NCBI GenBank assembly: GCA_016748015.1
Contig: JAAOMT010000096.1
Location: forward strand, 329,087 to 393,086
Direction: 5' to 3'
Origin: Geosiphon pyriformis
Lineage: Eukaryota > Glomeromycota > Glomeromycetes > Archaeosporales > Geosiphonaceae
Length of the DNA: 64,000 bases
Shown: piece after piece, positions 25,311-38,282 of the stretch
How positions within the stretch are numbered: the stretch's first letter is position 1
How the letters are laid out: each line of letters begins with the position of its first letter
Translations under genes and position numbers: made by a program
The notes under the pieces: model-generated
Database searches by the model: none
What the model was told of the DNA's origin: nothing
Seen by the model: the letters and a program-made list of their open reading frames with translations, nothing else

Positions 25311-27347
25311 TCAAAAGAATTTAGGTCGCTTAAAACCTGACAGCAGTCCCTTTAGCGACCATTTCGATGGCGAGATCTCGCCACTTTCACCCAAAAGTGT
25401 TCCAAGATTGCTACGATCACTATCATCTTCGGTTTCATTGTCATCATCTCCACAATCTTGGTCGTCGTCGTCGTCGTCGTTTTCTTTGCGTTCACGATGT
25501 TTGCGCTTGCCTACTTGTTTTGTGATAGCAATGTCAAGGGACAAACCCTCTTTGGGAAGTGGCTCACCGTTTGAAAATTTTGTGATTGTTTCTGTTTTTT
25601 GATCATCAGATGGGGCACCAACAAACTGTATGTCTTTCATCGAGTCAGATTCAGAGGAGCTGTCAACTTCGACGGTCAAAACTCTGTGAATCTTTTTACT
25701 GGGTTTCACAACTGTTTTGTACGTATGCTCTAGATCATCTTCATCACCGTTAGGTAATGGGATGCCATAGTCATCTTGATCAGGGTCAGCACGACGTTTA
25801 TCACCAACTTTATATTCTTTGACACTAATTGATCTTGAGGTAGGCTTAAGCTTCAAGAGATTTTCATTGTATTGTTTCATCTCCTGATCGTAATGATTTT
25901 TCGCGATATTATATCGATCTTGATAAACCTAGAAATACGATCGCAAACATGTTAAAATATGAGAGATCAAGGATAATAAGGACTTTAAACAAGACCCATT
26001 TTTTAACTAATAAACCAATTAACTGACTTGTTTGTCTTCTGCTGACATTGATCGCCACTGTTCGGATACGACTCGACCGATGTGTGGTGCGTTTAAAGCT
26101 CCGGGCGCTGAATTTGCCTTCATCAAGCCACATTGCTCGGCTAAATACATGGCGTAGGGATTAGCGGGTTTTTTTGGTCTGTTCACATCCTTTACCTTTA
26201 TCTTCTTGCCATTTTTGCGGAATTTCGGTGATTGATTAATAAATTTACGTGATTTCAACGAATCTAGATCACCAGAAGGGGTGTTCTGAATGATAACAGG
26301 ATGATTCGTTGATTTTAACGAAGAGATCTTGAAAACTGATTTTGAACTCTTCCCATTAGTCTCTTTGATATCGCGCAAAGTTGGAGGATTCTCTTCACGG
26401 TTCGCGTTGTAAATTTTCATATCTTCTGCATATTTCTTCTTTGAGATTTCGTAACGCTCTTCATATCGCTAATAATTGGGCAGATGGGATAGATGAGTAA
26501 TGAAATGATAATGATCCAGAAAATGATCTTTATTCAAGGTAATTGTAGGCAGGAAAAGTCACCTTTTTCTGATCATGAGGTAGGGCTTGCCATCTCTCTC
26601 CGACAACTTTACCAACTTGAGGCGCATGTAATCCACCACCAGATGAACCTTTTACCTTCATCTCATCACATTGTTCCACCAAGAACATCATGAAAGCGTT
26701 CGGTGGCTTTTTTGGACGATTAGGATCTTTGACTTTTTTCGGTTTCTTCTTACGACCACGTCGACTTTTTTGTACAAAAGCTGAGGGTTCCTCCTCTTCC
26801 ACCTCCCCCTCGACCTCGACCACCACCTCCACCTCCTCCTCTTCCATATGATACATGTCCAACACTTGAGGTATGAAATGTTTAATGACGGGAGTTTTTT
26901 TCATTTCTTCTTGTATCAAAAAATCTCGGGCAGGAGTGCGAGATATTTTTGGCGGTAGACTTGTCCCTTCTTGCATGATATATTTATGTACGGCTTGATC
27001 CCATGTCGCGCCGGTTTGATTCATTGATGTAACGGATAATTCGCGAAGGCTATAGAAAAGCCTTGCAAAATCCTCACTAGCTTTTTCGGCAGCGATTGCT
27101 GCCTATTATCATGGGGAAAATTTAAACAGTGGTTATATATAATATTATAAAACATTATCATGATAGAGAATGATTTGATCTTTCAAGTATATATTACCTT
27201 TTCAACCTTCTCTTTGATCGTTGTTAATCGATGATGATCGACCACGTTAGCATCCTCCATTAATCGTTGATCGACACGAAGGAATTCAATACCGAGGCTT
27301 TCGGGGGTGAAAGGTAACGATAAAATGGGTTTAGGAAAGTTTTCCAT
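25311..27347 (-). CDS. Protein with two HMG boxes (four exons)
   Basis: Exons on the minus strand: 27347-27198, 27102-26563, 26468-26028 and 25928-25311, joined by three GT-AG introns of 95, 94 and 99 bp, all phase 0; 582 residues. I chose the Met at 27347 (MENFPKPIL); an in-frame Met at 27440 would add 31 hydrophobic residues. Order of parts: N-terminal region; acidic Glu/Val stretch; basic AT-hook-like RRGRKKKPKK; HMG box 1 (DPNRPKKPPNAFMMFL to KKYAEDMKIYN); basic linker; HMG box 2 (NRPKKPANPYAMYL to EMKQYN); acidic Asp-rich tail. HMG boxes bind and bend DNA, so a nuclear chromatin or transcription role is likely. It is the only intact gene in the window. HMGB-type architectural protein is the best guess; a mating-type or other specific regulator cannot be excluded. 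Confidence 0.88.
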
Positions 27348-28360
27348 TTCATAGAATACTACTACAATAATATCATGGTAGATATGAGGGAAACGCGATA
27401 AAAGGGATAGAGATATGTTAGTCAATTGAAAGAAGGACATTGATTACGTTGTGAAAGATTGATACTGGGCACAACTTGTAAAAGCTTATGCAAGTCACAT
27501 GATAAATCCAAAACAATGACAGGAAAGTAGAAGAATGTGTTTGTCTCTACCTAAGAAATCCCTGAAAGTTTTATCAGCAATATGCAAAAATGTGTTTGTC
27601 AAGGAAGATGTTTGTTCTAAATTAGACAAGAAAAACTATGATAGTGAGGATTTAAGTTTGAAATGGAGGGGGGAGAAGGGATGTTTTCAAGAATCGGTTC
27701 ACAATTTGTCAGGATCCCCGAAGGCTATTAGTAGAGGCTAAAGTAGTAAGCTTGAAAAGAGAAATGGGCTTGCCCCGAAGGAGCCAGGGAAAGGTAACAC
27801 ACCTTTCAAAGATTAACGAGGCAAACAGTTAAGGTTGTAAGAATCGATTGGAGACTAGGAAGAACGAATAAGAAAGTTTAAAGGTTATGACAAGGGGCGT
27901 ATTATGGTAAAAGAAATTTTTTCCAAAAGACCAGTGAGGGAAAATAAAGAAAAGTATTTTATAAGCAGACAAGATTCAGTGGATTTTTGAATGAGTGGAA
28001 AAAAATGGGAATGTTGTGTGTAGACAAATAACTATTTTTTAAGATAGAAATAGTTGTGTGTCAGTCAGTTTTTTGTTGTGGTTGGTCAATGTCAGCCTAT
28101 GATAATAGTGCAGATTTTAATAATAATAATCAATTGAAATTGATGCAAAAACTTGATTTTAAAATTTTTTTTACAATAGTAAAGAAAATTGAAATTGAGT
28201 CAATATCCGATATAGACTAATCACAATAGCTGATAGTTTGATTTTCGAATTCTCGAAAAAATACAGCTCACCAACCAATTTCGGAAATTCAACTGTTGAT
28301 TGATGATTATATTTATCATTCAACACACATTTCAAATTTTTTTTTTTTTTTTTTTACCTT
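27348..28360. other. Upstream region of the HMG gene
   Basis: Presumed to include the promoter of the minus-strand HMG gene; no core element can be named with confidence. A plus-strand open frame at 27535-27741 (68 codons) has gene-like composition but no recognisable motif and is not called. Confidence 0.4.
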
Positions 28361-28368
28361 TAAACATT

Positions 28369-28391
28369 CGACGACGACGACGACGACGACG

Positions 28392-28437
<46 letters not shown>

Positions 28438-28438
28438 A
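28369..28438 (+). repeat. Compound microsatellite (CGA)n(CAA)n
   Basis: About eight CGA triplets run directly into about fifteen CAA triplets, preceded by an 18-nt T run at 28338-28355. It lies about 1 kb upstream of the HMG gene start. In one frame it reads as Arg then Gln runs, but nothing suggests it is translated. Confidence 0.95.
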
Positions 28439-28764
28439 ATGAAGTTGGTTATTATTTAAGAGTTTTAACTAAATGTGGATATAGTCATTAAGATGATGAT
28501 GATGAGATGAGGTTTAAAAAATAATTTATTTTTCGTTTTTTTGATGATTATTCAAATATCCGGAGAAAGTTTGAGTTAGAAGTTGGTTTCTCAAAAAAAA
28601 AAAAAAAAAATTGGTATAGTTCTGAAATACAAATGATTAGAAAAAAGATCACGGTTTTTTAAGTTCACAAAAAGGAGTTTTAAAAGACTTTTGGGAATTC
28701 CTAATGTTGAGCATTTTTAATATGATAATTTAGAAATTTCCAATTCTGATATATGATTGATGAT

Positions 28765-28800
28765 GATTATGATTATGATTATGATTATGATTATGATTAT
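28765..28800 (+). repeat. Hexanucleotide repeat (GATTAT)n
   Basis: About six GATTAT units in perfect array, directly visible. Confidence 0.9.
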
Positions 28801-29002
28801 AGGGTGATTGAAAAGTGTTTTGATTGCAAAATGGGTGCCAAAATAGTTTGCTTAATGAATGAAAATTGCTAATCAGTGTTCCATTAAAAAAACTTTGAAG
28901 CAATTAGATTTCTAAATTTTGATTTTAAGTGCATATGTGTCTGTGTACATTAATAAATGAAAATTTCTGTGTTATCTTGGTAAACGACATGCAAATCACG
29001 AA

Positions 29003-29003
29003 T

Positions 29004-29038
<35 letters not shown>

Positions 29039-29049
29039 AATAAATAAAT
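29003..29049 (+). repeat. Compound microsatellite (TAA)n(TAAA)n
   Basis: About nine TAA units pass into about five TAAA units. Confidence 0.9.
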
Positions 29050-30086
29050 TAATAAAATATCAAAAATTATGATTTTTTAATAATGAATCTTAATTTGAAA
29101 AAGTATAACGTTCAGAAAGTTTTCCCGATACCCTATTTAGTGAAAGGTTAAAATTTTAAAACTATCAGAATTTGTGATAAAAAAAGCTTATAAGGTTCCT
29201 GAATAATAAATGTGATAATTATAAATTATAAATTATTTCTAAAAGAAAAGATTTTTCATTTTCAAATAGTCTGATCTAAACTTTAAATATAATTATAGAT
29301 GATTAATTTTCAATTAATTCAAGTTTCGATATTCAAAATTTAAGATTTAAATAAAAAAGAAAAACCTTTTTTCAAGTTCAGATTTAATATAAATCTCGAC
29401 TAAAAAGTTTTACCAATTAATTATTAGTCTTATCTGAATATTTATCTTTAGTTAATTCCAAAGAAAAAAAAAAAGCTTTTCCACAAATATCTTCAAATAA
29501 TTATAATGATTAAATTTTCATCAAATTAATTATTGATAATGAGAAATATCGTTTAATTTATCAAAATATAAATTAATCAGTTATAAATTGCATATATTTT
29601 TTATATTAAAAGAATATATGAGGGTAATACAATTGAAAATCGTTTCTGAACTTGATTCATCCTCAAGCTACGATAGAAAAAGATAAAATGCATTTAAGGT
29701 GTGGAAAATCTTACAAATCTGACAAAAAAGAAATAGTGAAAAATTAACAATCAACACAACATAAACGCACAACTTTTGAAATTTTTTGCATGGAATTAAA
29801 AAAAAAATCGTTTTTTGTTGTATTCTGTTGTTTTATTCTTTTGTACATTTCTAAGTTTTCTTTTGGGTTGATCTTCATCTTCATCGGGGTACTATCTAAA
29901 GGGTTAAAATCGAAGAAATATAATTGAAAGAAAGTTTTATTACGCATAGAATATTAGATTCGTAATAAAATCATTAAAACTTGATGCCTATCAGAACTTT
30001 GGTATGTTTTCATCTTAAGAGTTTTAAAAAAAAGTACAAAAATATACAGTAATAATAGTAATAGTCATAGTAGTCCCCAATGCTGG

Positions 30087-30134
<48 letters not shown>
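30087..30134 (+). repeat. Trinucleotide repeat (ATC)n
   Basis: About sixteen ATC/CAT triplets, with an imperfect continuation to about 30150. Confidence 0.95.
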
Positions 30135-30697
30135 AATCATCATCGTAATCAAGTTTGTGGCACCGCCTCTGGAAAGTTTTTAATTTCCAATGGCTTTGAA
30201 GTTAATTATCATAATCAAAAACTTGAAATTTGAAAATTTTTATAGCCTCAAAAAAATTTTTAATTTCTTAGCTGGCGCTTTTTGCACTGCCTGAGTAACT
30301 TTAAATTTATGGCTTTTATAAATTTGTCAAAATATTTATCGAAAATTACAAATTTTTAAACAAAATCCAAACATCAACGATCCCGAGAAAAAAACGTGAC
30401 ATCTTTTTTTTAATCCTTTTTTTGAACAGTATTAAAAAATGTAAAACTTTGACGATTTTTCACTTAATCTAAAAAGTAGATATTATTATTTTGTAAATAA
30501 TATACAAGTAATAAAAAAGTTTTTTTCTTAAATGAGGCTTCAAAAAAAAAAAAAAAAAAAATTTCAGGGACTAACAAGTTTTTAAAAAAAGCTTAGATTG
30601 GTAGAACCCTCCAATTTTCCCATTGTTTAAAAGAAACCCCTGATTGATTTCTTCTAATGTTTAAATTATCTTTCTGAATATTTATTAGAAACATATT

Positions 30698-30733
30698 TTA
30701 CTTAGTTGGTTACTTAGTTGGTTACTTAGTTGG

Positions 30734-30764
<31 letters not shown>

Positions 30765-30769
30765 GTTGG

Positions 30770-30808
<39 letters not shown>

Positions 30809-30820
30809 TTACTTGCTTGC
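30698..30820 (+). repeat. Mixed (ACTT)n and 12-bp higher-order repeat
   Basis: Tetranucleotide ACTT arrays are interspersed with four copies of a derived ttacttagttgg-type 12-mer, giving a two-level repeat. Confidence 0.9.
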
Positions 30821-31395
30821 TTTTTGTTTTCCCTGAACTTTCTACTGGTACTCCTTGTTTTATAATAGCATTTTCTCAAATTCTTATATAATAAATATTA
30901 TTAAACTTTAACAGGATTTCACACGAACCAAATATGAATTTTAAATGCTAAAAGAATCTTCATTCAGGTGATACTTATCACTAAATACTTGAAAAAATAC
31001 CACACAAACACACAAATATTAAAAATTATCCCCCATAACTACCTTTTTTATCATTTAAAATTCAAACTCTTATATATGCGTCTTGATTAAAATTATCAGT
31101 GAAACCATCGATTTTGTGACATGTGATCTTTTAATACGAAATTTAAAGTTAATTCCCGGAGACCATTTTCAACATATTCGGTTCGGATCATTGTTTTTCG
31201 GGCTTTCTTCGATTATTTTCAAATGAAAATAATTATGCTGAAAAATACAATGTTTATATGTACATGTATATCAAAAAGATGCTTTCTTCATTCAAAATTG
31301 AAATCTGAACAGCTGACCATTATCAGAGAATTAATTTTAATTGTGAGTATTTAATTGATATTATTAAAGGTATTCTGAAAATAACTTATCTGTAA

Positions 31396-31419
31396 AATAT
31401 ATATATATATATATATATC
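31396..31419 (+). repeat. Dinucleotide repeat (AT)n
   Basis: About twelve alternating AT units. Confidence 0.9.
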
Positions 31420-32039
31420 AAATTTAATTGACAAACTTGATCATTTTAAATTTGGTAATAATCATGTACAGGAGGAATCAACCAACAGAAAAACTTTACT
31501 CGTTTCCAGAAAATGTTTCATTTTGACTATCTTTTTTTTTTTTTTTTTTTTTTTTCCAGAACTACCTGAATCTCGTTAACCTCATCATGAGTTCCATTAA
31601 CTTTGAATGATGTGGGAATTTTCTAAAAATTCGATATTTTTTTAATTCATTACATCTCCTCCCCTCCCCTCTCCTCAGCAAAAAGAAAAAAAAGAATCTA
31701 ACGTTCAGTATACGATACATAATATCCAAAATAGAACAGCATGAAAATTTCCTATTTTTACATGCAATTATTCATGTTTTTTCACAAATGATTGCTCCCC
31801 ATTATATTTATACTTTTACTAATCATAGACGCCAGGTAATTCAACATTAAAAATTCTTATCATTCTTTAATTAAATAAATAAAAATACTAGCTTTTATCC
31901 AATATATAAAACTATTTTGACATGATCCATGCACTTTATAAAAAAAAATTTATTCTTCATATGGTGATTTTTCATTACCTCTTGTTGATAAAATTAGGCT
32001 TTCTCGACTCCTCATCATCATCTTATCAAGACTTTTTCC

Positions 32040-32040
32040 A

Positions 32041-32071
<31 letters not shown>
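32040..32071 (+). repeat. Trinucleotide repeat (TTA)n
   Basis: About ten ATT/TTA triplets in perfect array. Confidence 0.9.
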
Positions 32072-32072
<1 letters not shown>

Positions 32073-34450
32073 AAGTTTCGATGACATGCGGTGACAGTAA
32101 TTTGAAAGGAGAACTGATAGGATCAACATAAAGCATCTGATCACGAAACTTTTTCGTCACTCCTAATAATAACTTACTGATTACACCCTATTTTTTCTTT
32201 TTCTTTTTTTTGATTTCTTTGTGTTCAATTATTCCACAGACAGTAGTAGGGGATTAAGGATTGTCAAAAGATATTACTAAAATTGACTCAAGGGTCATTG
32301 AAAGTTTTTTAAAAAACTAAACATTTCCCGAAGATGATTTGAAGATCGATTTTTAATGATACGTTTTAAGTAAGACTCATCTTGAGATAACGTAGAAGGA
32401 AAGTTAAAAAAATTTCTTGAAATGTTACTTTATCGTGAGATTTGCATTTTCTATTTCTAAACCATTGAAAAAGTTATGCCAACCAGCATGATCGTTTTAG
32501 GAATATCCCAAAATATCAAACATTTTTGAAAGATATCAGATAATAATACTAAAAACTTTTGAAAAACAAATTTTGTCATAGCTTTAATATCGGTGATGTT
32601 AATCGAAACTTCTCTTACTTTCATTAAATGGGCAGACCATTGTTGAAAAATTCTTACCTATTTATGTCGTTTTCGAGATTTATATCTAGGAGACTTGACT
32701 ATTTTATGATTTCTATGGGTTATAAAACTATTATAAGATTCCCAATAATATAATAACCATTGTGATTATGAAAGCAATCATGAGCCAAAGAAAGCAAAAT
32801 TAAACGTTCTAACATTGAAAATTCAATTAAGCCTACAACCAATGCGTGCTAATTAAACAATTTTAAAAATGATACTTTTGGTTTACATTTAAAACATCAA
32901 TTTTCTCTTGAGTGTGTATTGCCAGCTTTCAGATCATTTACTCAACGTTACAAAATTGTGGTCAGATCATTATTGCATACACAGAGCGAAATAATCATAA
33001 AGAGTCATCTTTCGCCGTTATGCAGCAAAATTAAGATATAATTAGGCCTACAATCGAATTCAACGACATTGTCAACACTATAGAACTTTCACAAGGTCTC
33101 TCTGTTCTTGATTTGATTCAAAAGGTTCAACTGCGTGTGAGGCATATAATTTTGTCTTTGTATGCTAATTTTTATAATTATAAGAAATACATTTCTTAGA
33201 CTAAACTCTAAATATTCAAATTTGAACCTTAACTTTTTGCATCCTTGACTAAAATCAATATATCCTTTTCAAGAAAATTCCTAAGAACTTAGCCTTATTG
33301 TTAATTTGTTTCAAGGGGATTGTACGGGGCAAATGTCTCACCATTAAAAATGAAAATTAAGCTTGAATCTTTTTTTTAAAATATTTTACTCTCACTTTTT
33401 TTTCTTTTTTTCTTGTTCCTACAAATATTATCGAGGAAAATTTCAATTAATTAAATTTTGAACACTAAAAAATTAGCCAACTTTTAACTGGTGAAATATA
33501 TTGAAACTTTAAATCCCTAATCTTTCAAAATCCCTTTGTAAACTCCCGAGATTTTTAATTTTGGTAAGAGTATTCAACCGTTGCGTGTTTTATGCATCAA
33601 TTGCATGGTATCAACATGTTTCAGCCTTCATAATATTCATTTGCCTATCTATTATCGCGGAAAATCAAATTTCTTTTGTGGCTGACATATCTTGAGGCTT
33701 TAGATACTCAAAATCCATCTAGCCATAATCATATAAGCGCCTCTGGCTCAACAACGGACAGGGTGGCCGAACATATATTATATTGCAATGTTGTCCCCAG
33801 ATTGAGATTGATAGTTAATAACTTGACCAATTTCAGATTCTCTAACTCGGTTCATGAAAAGAAGAATAGGATTGAAATGTAAATTTAGAAATTAATATCA
33901 TAGCAAACATGAATATCCTAGGTCATCTTGCGCAAACTAGGATTACTCACATGTGAAAATTCACCATTATTCTATATACATGTATTTGATTCAACATCAT
34001 TATTCGTAATTAATTCCGATAGTGAAAACTTAATACCCATACTCAGAATCCTAAAGGTGTGAACTCGCATCAAAGCCCAAAATTTAAGATTCTTTTGATG
34101 TGTGAAATCATCCTCACTTTAACAGCCTTCATTTCTTATACTCGAAAAATTAAGTATGAAAATGTTTCCCTAATCCTTTCTCTGTTGCTTATATGGGTGT
34201 ACTGCAAATAAAGTGAACTTGTGACGTCAGATTCTCTTCATTACCGGTTAGAGTTCCATCAATAACACTGAAAATGACAAGGTTTGGTATTCTTTATAAT
34301 CTTTGAATGTGTTCATTATACTAGTTTTCAACAGCTTAAACTCCCAACTGCCAATTCAGAACTCCAGATGAAGTTGTTTCTTATAACGCAGGAATTTTTT
34401 ACTATATTAATCACATAATTGATACAATTTATCATGGTTTTCCAATAAAG

Positions 34451-37400
34451 CTTTTTAATCGGACCAAAAAACTATCATTACATTTAAATTTGCTAAAAAG
34501 ATAATTAATTAGGGTATGTATAACCTTTGTCTTGTAAAAACTAAATAATATATCTTACTTTTTTATTGATTTTAATATAACATATATATTTTGAAAACTC
34601 AAATATAAAAATTTATTTTTAAATTGTAAAAATAAACTTTTAATAATTGTATATATAAAAATGACCAATTTTTTGTTCTTAAAAGTGTTATAATTCCAAA
34701 GTTAATATGTTATAAACTTTAATACTTTTGTAAACAGTATTTAATTGTTAAAATATCTTAAGTTTTAATGGAAAACCCAATTTACAACCAATCTAAATAT
34801 GTAAAAATATATTATATTGAAAAGTTTAATTATTAAATTATTTTTAAATTGAAATATTTTATCTTTTTTTTTCAAAAAAAAAGAAATGAATAAAAACCAA
34901 AAAAGAAAAAAATTAACTTAATTCTAAAAATAATAATAAAACAAATATTAATTTTTTATATTTGTTTTTTTAAACCAATAATAAAACTGCCTTTTTTATT
35001 ACTGCTCAAATGACCAAAAAAGCTAGCATTAATTATAATATTTATTTATTTATTTTTGGTTTTAGATTATAACAACAATAATATGTTTACAAATTTTGGT
35101 TTAAATTAGTTTTTAATTAATTATTACCAATTTAAAAAGCAAAACAATTTACATTTTAACATATAATTTTACTCAATTATATTATTAAATTAATAAAAAA
35201 AAATTTAAAACACTATTACAATAAACTTTTTAAGTATTTTTCAGTTTATAATATTGTTAAAATTGAAATTTTAAATAATTTATGTAAAAGTTTTTTGAAA
35301 TTAATTTATTTATAATAATTGTTTTTTGTTTACATACTTTGTTATTATAATTTTTAATTATATATTCATAAATATAATTTTTATTTTATAAAACTTTGAT
35401 TAAAAACTATTTTAATTAATAATTTTATTTTTTTTATATTTAATATTGTATATTTTAATAATAAACTAGTTTTTTGCTTATTTTAAAACACTATTTTTAG
35501 CTTTAAATAAAAATTTTTCTTGTTCAAAATTTTTTTTAAGTAACTAATTAAGATTAATTTTAATTAATAAATAAAAACAGTTATAATTACATTAAAAAAC
35601 TTAAAATAAATAATAATATATTTTTAATATTTACAAATTTTAATTTAATTAATAATAGAAAATAAAATATAAATTTAAAAATTATTAAAGATTTAATAAT
35701 TTTAAAAGTAAAAAAATAGATAAAATTAACAAATTTAATTCAAATAATAGTATTTAAAAAAATTTAAAAAGCAAATTTTATATAACGCATTTTTATATTG
35801 TTTTTAGAAACTAATTTTGTATTAATAAAATTATATAAAGCCAATTTAATTAATATACAAGTATTTAGTTTGGTTTTATTAATTTTTATTAAACAGCAAA
35901 CTATTTTAATAGTTTTCAAGTGTATTTTTTTATTAGTGTAGTTAATATTTATTTAAATAATTAGATAATACTTGATGTTTATGTTTTAGAATCTAATTCA
36001 TTTAGGTCTAATGTTTATAATAGTTATTAGATTGAAAAAAAACAGATTTGTAATTTTATAAATAATAAAAATATTAATATTAAGTAAACTAAAATTAAAG
36101 ATTATTTTGGTATTTTAATTAATATAATTGCAAATAAATTAATTGGTATTATTGTTAATTTTTTATTTATTTTTGGTTTTAGTAAATAAAAGCTATTTTT
36201 AGATAAATAGTATGATTATCTTAAATAATACTTATTATTTTGTTTATTAAATTTATTAGTTAATTAAATATACTAAATAGAAAGTTAAGTATATACTAAT
36301 ATAATTTCTTATAATATAATTTTAGATATTAATTAACATTATATAACTATTATTTAACAGCTAAATTTACATATAATTTCTAGTTATACTAGCAGATTTA
36401 TAAGTAATTTATGTATATATTTTATAAAAAGTATTTATAAATAACTTTCTATTACTGTTTAAAAATAATTATATAATTAATAATATTTTAAAGAAAATTG
36501 TCTTTATTTTAAAGATATTAAATTCTTGAATTATGTTTTTATATATGTATTTAATACTAATATTTAGTTGAATTTTTTAAATAATTTATTAAAGTTTTGA
36601 TTTTTTTATATAAGTATTATAATTTTTTGTTTTTTATAATATAGTTTTTGAATTTTGGTGTTTTAAATATTTTAATTTATATAGTTTTGTGTAAATATAT
36701 GGTTTTTAATAATTGGTATACTAATATATTAACAGTTTTTGTTAATTTGCTATTTTTCTCTTAGTTTATTTAAAGATGTCAAATTTATTTAACTATTTAT
36801 AATTAAATTTGTTTATTGATTAATAAAAATTATAAAAAAAATTTAGTTGTATTAATTTAAATATAAAATAGCAATAAAAAAATGGTTTAATAAATAATTT
36901 GTATATTATTTTTTATTATTTACATAATTCAACAGCAAGTTTATTAGATAAGATTATTTGGTTATTAGATATTAATAAAGCTATATTTATTAGTTTTAAG
37001 TTATATAGTTAATATTTTTTTCTGATTTAAATAGTAATATTAATATAAAAATAAGTGTATAATATAGTTATGGCTAATTTAAGTAATTAATTATGTATAG
37101 CAAAAACATAAATTGTATTTAATTATAAATTTTTGGTTATATATATATATTAAGTAACAATTAGACTATATTTATAAAATAAATAAAAAAAAGTTTTTAT
37201 AAAATTATAATATGTTTTTTTATTTTATACTATTATTATATTTAATGTGTAAATTTATTTATTATCTAATATAATAAAATCTTTAAAAGTTTTTAAATTA
37301 ATTATAAATTATGTATTTTTTATATATAACTAAATTTAAGTCTAATTTAAACTAAATTAAATTAAATTTACAAGTAGAAATCTATTTTAAAAAGCTATTT

Positions 37401-37739
37401 TATATATAATTGTAATTAAAATTTTACTATTTATAATAATATTAATTAATTATTTAATAATTTATTTGTATTCTATTAATATTAAAAGATTAAAGTTTCT
37501 AAAAAAATATTAAATAAACATAAGTTTTATTATTTAATACATTATTTTATTTATTATTATTAATATTAATATTATTATTATTATTTATTAAATCAAAACC
37601 AATATTATTTTTATTTTTATTCTTAATTAAAAAAGAACTAATCTTGTATAAATATTTGTCAAAAACAAATATCTAATTTTTAATATTATAAATTGCATTT
37701 TTAAGCTTAATATGTATTACAAAAAGAGTGTTTAAAAAA
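34451..37739. other. AT-rich desert, old unidentifiable repeats
   Basis: Near-pure A/T with almost no CG. The part near 35690-35810 resembles 10500-10640. It adjoins an LTR fragment on its right side, so part of it may be interior of an old LTR element, but no protein motif can be read reliably. Confidence 0.45.
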
Positions 37740-38282
37740 GTAATAATTTATAGCTAATTAATTTTAAAATATTAGTTTTAAATAAGTAATTTTAAATGAT
37801 AATAATTAAAAATTTAAGTTTTTCAAAGTGATATTTATTAAATTAATTTATAGTAGTTAATTATTGGTTTTAAAATAAGATATTTAATGTAATATTTTAA
37901 GAAAGATATATTTTTTCAAAAAAAAAATCTTTTTTTTTATATAATTAGTATTTTTTTTCCTAATATTTTAGTAAATTAAAAATACATTTTGTCAAACTAC
38001 AAGTTATTTTTGTAAATTATAAATTATTTTAGTAAACTGTTAAATTTTTAAACATTTTGGTAAATTTTAAATATTATATAATTCAATATATTATATAATC
38101 TAATTATTACAATTTGATTATATTTATATTCTATATAAATTAAATTATTAATTGAATAATAAATTTAAATAATTTAATAAAATAATAAATAACAAATTAA
38201 AATAATAATATATATTAATTAATAATAAAAATTATAAAGATAATTTTATGTTAAATAATAATTCAAATTTTTATTAGTAATA
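37740..38282. mobile_element. LTR fragment of the TGTTACCAG family (same orientation as 11802-12742)
   Basis: It aligns with about 12200-12742 of the solo LTR in the same orientation. The tract caaactacaagttattt is shared, as is the terminal stretch gataattttatgtta before ttattagtaata. All CG sites of the younger copy are lost here. The left limit is approximate; the first part of the LTR is missing or unrecognisable. Confidence 0.65.

Larger units (their letters stand above)
28439..34450. other. Long intergenic region rich in simple repeats
   Basis: About 6 kb of moderately AT-rich DNA holding the microsatellites listed separately plus several homopolymer runs (for example T at 31531-31555 and A at 30543-30560). 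CG dinucleotides are present at ordinary frequency, unlike in the flanking deserts. Short open frames such as 33676-33882 show no recognisable family. I found no convincing tRNA, transposon end or conserved coding segment. Confidence 0.55.

Noticed and set aside
25408-25602. Ser-rich ORF opposite the last HMG exon
   Set aside because: Antisense shadow of the acidic Asp tract; the minus-strand gene explains the sequence.
27348-27440. Use of the upstream Met at 27440 as the HMG protein start
   Set aside because: It would add 31 hydrophobic, uncharacteristic residues; the Met at 27347 gives a more typical nuclear protein. Not excluded without transcript data.
27535-27741. 68-codon ORF upstream of the HMG gene
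   Set aside because: Gene-like composition but no recognisable domain, splice structure or neighbour support; insufficient to call.
28300-28491. Open frame with Arg and Gln runs
   Set aside because: It is just the translation of the (CGA)n(CAA)n microsatellite and the T run before it; no other coding evidence.
31922-32144. Overlapping ORFs on both strands around 32 kb
   Set aside because: Both run through the (TTA)n repeat and encode Leu or Ile runs; artefacts of the microsatellite.
33676-33882. 68-codon ORF in the intergenic region
   Set aside because: No family resemblance and no flanking signals.
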